Shown here piece after piece: positions 63,038 to 64,000 of a DNA stretch of 64,000 nt. Both the position numbers and the translations under genes were made by a program. The notes beneath the pieces were generated by a model that worked only from the letters and a program-made list of their open reading frames with translations, was not told the DNA's origin and did no database searches. The stretch is from Brachionus manjavacas (taxonomy: Eukaryota > Rotifera > Eurotatoria > Ploima > Brachionidae). The DNA lies in assembly GCA_019054805.1 (NCBI GenBank), contig JAHQIY010000034.1, forward strand, positions 372,001 through 436,000, given 5' to 3'. The first letter of the stretch is position 1. Each line of letters begins with the position of its first letter.

Positions 63038-64000
63038 CAGTGCTGCTACGATACCTTGAATTCACCATATTCTACGTAAATTATGGTAAATTCACGATAT
63101 TTTACCATATTTACCGTAAAATATGGTAATCTAAAAAAGGGTATTTTTCGTAAAATAACGATAATTATCGTAAAATACCAATAATTACTGTAAAATTCAG
63201 TGAAAAAAAAAATTTCAAAAATTTCTCTAAAAAAACCGATTTTAATGAAAAGAAATTTTTTTTTGAATTTTTGAAAAAGGAAAAAAATTGAAATTTGATT
63301 GAATTTTTTTACCAAAATTTACGTAAATTTCGGGAAATTTTTGTAAAAAAAGGTAAAAAATGGACAAAATTCAACAGAAAAGGAAAAATGGATTTTTTAT
63401 TATTTCATCCAATTTTTTTCTAAACAAATTATGAAAATTAATATTTTACAAAATAAATTTCATTTTCTAGCTTTTTTTGCTTTTAAGCTGTTAGCTGTCT
63501 TGTCCCAAGCTTCTTTGAATGTTGATACTTTTGGAATAATTTTACAAGCCCAGCTTTTTAAAAAAATTTATATCTAACTTTTGATTTCATTTAAAGCAAA
63601 TTATTTTACTTTTGATATTAAGCATTTCAAAAAATTTTGACAGTTGAAAAATGTAAGAAATATATAAATCATCTTAAAAATGTAAAAAATATTATAAAAT
63701 TTTATTATTTAAATTTTTTAATAAAACATTTCTAGGTTGTTGAGATTGTAAGTGAAAGAAATGGTGACTGGTCAGACCATTTAATTCTGATTGTATATCT
63801 TTTTTTTATAGAGCTCTATATAAATGATTTTTGATAATTTCTGTATATAAGAAAATAATTTAACATTTTCGTACTTAATATTTTCAAATACTGATTTAGG
63901 AAAACAAATAATTGACAAATAAATATTAATATTTTGTTTAGAAAAAAAATTGAATGAAATAATAAAAAATCCATTTTTCCTTTTCTGTTGAATTTTTACC
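63038..64000. mobile_element. Large foldback element running off the window
   Basis: The left end CAGTGCTGCTACGATACC is followed by TACGTAAAT/ACCGTAAAATATGG-rich sequence. An internal segment at 63352-63425 (GGTAAAAAATGG ... TCAACAGAAAAGGAAAAATG) is the inverse of the last ~70 bases of the window (ending TTTTCTGTTGAATTTTTACC). The right arm therefore continues past base 64000. A solo end of the same family lies at about 28928-28945. Confidence 0.6.

Overview
The window is 64 kb of nuclear DNA from a small-genome, strongly AT-rich metazoan. Evidence: spliced genes with mostly 50-150 bp GT-AG introns, animal families (KLF zinc-finger factor, CIB calcium sensor, DESI2, RNPC3, KATNIP-like, MRPS33), ciliary and mitochondrial genes, and many decayed transposons of animal type (LINE, mariner, Mutator-like, integrase elements, foldback MITEs). 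The overall look would fit a lophotrochozoan or gnathiferan such as a monogonont rotifer, but that is an inference from style, not from a marker sequence.

Layout. 0-3.5 kb: LINE 3' end, Tc1-like fragment and short repeats. 3.5-17.7 kb: a minus-strand run of compact genes: a coiled-coil protein, cardiolipin synthase, a small ORF, a Tctex1/dynein light-chain-domain protein, a short form of the minor-spliceosome protein RNPC3, a 53-residue membrane ORF, inorganic pyrophosphatase, and the mitochondrial pair DNLZ-COA3, which are only 2 nt apart. 18-23 kb: transposon cluster (a 1.6 kb deleted Mutator-like element with TIRs and near-identical 9-bp target duplications, an integrase-type transposon, MITE copies). 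23.3-24.8 kb: SGTA co-chaperone. 25.7-28.6 kb: LINE remnants, a MITE with a clean target duplication, a mariner remnant and a GC-rich LINE island. 29.3-32.2 kb: a five-exon membrane-anchored coiled-coil gene whose intron carries nested foldback elements; divergent from it is a CIB-family EF-hand gene (32.5-33.3 kb). 34.3 kb: MRPS33. 36.2-37.4 kb: KLF transcription factor. 37.5-42.9 kb: gene-poor AT-rich DNA. 43.0-44.8 kb: secreted three-EGF protein with a C-terminal domain that looks like a decayed M15 peptidase. 45.8-48.4 kb: two small unrecognised genes and a LINE remnant. 48.7-49.4 kb: DESI2. 50.5-57.0 kb: two tandem paralogues resembling the N-terminal part of katanin-interacting protein. 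60.0-61.5 kb: an unrecognised acidic disordered protein. 62-64 kb: foldback elements.

The recognised genes are mostly housekeeping (mitochondrial lipid, import and respiratory-chain assembly, mitoribosome, minor splicing, protein quality control) with a ciliary flavour (Tctex1 domain, KATNIP-like). I found no RNA gene, CRISPR or prokaryotic feature. Gene models were spliced by hand from GT-AG sites and frame continuity; no homology search was possible, so family names rest on remembered motifs.
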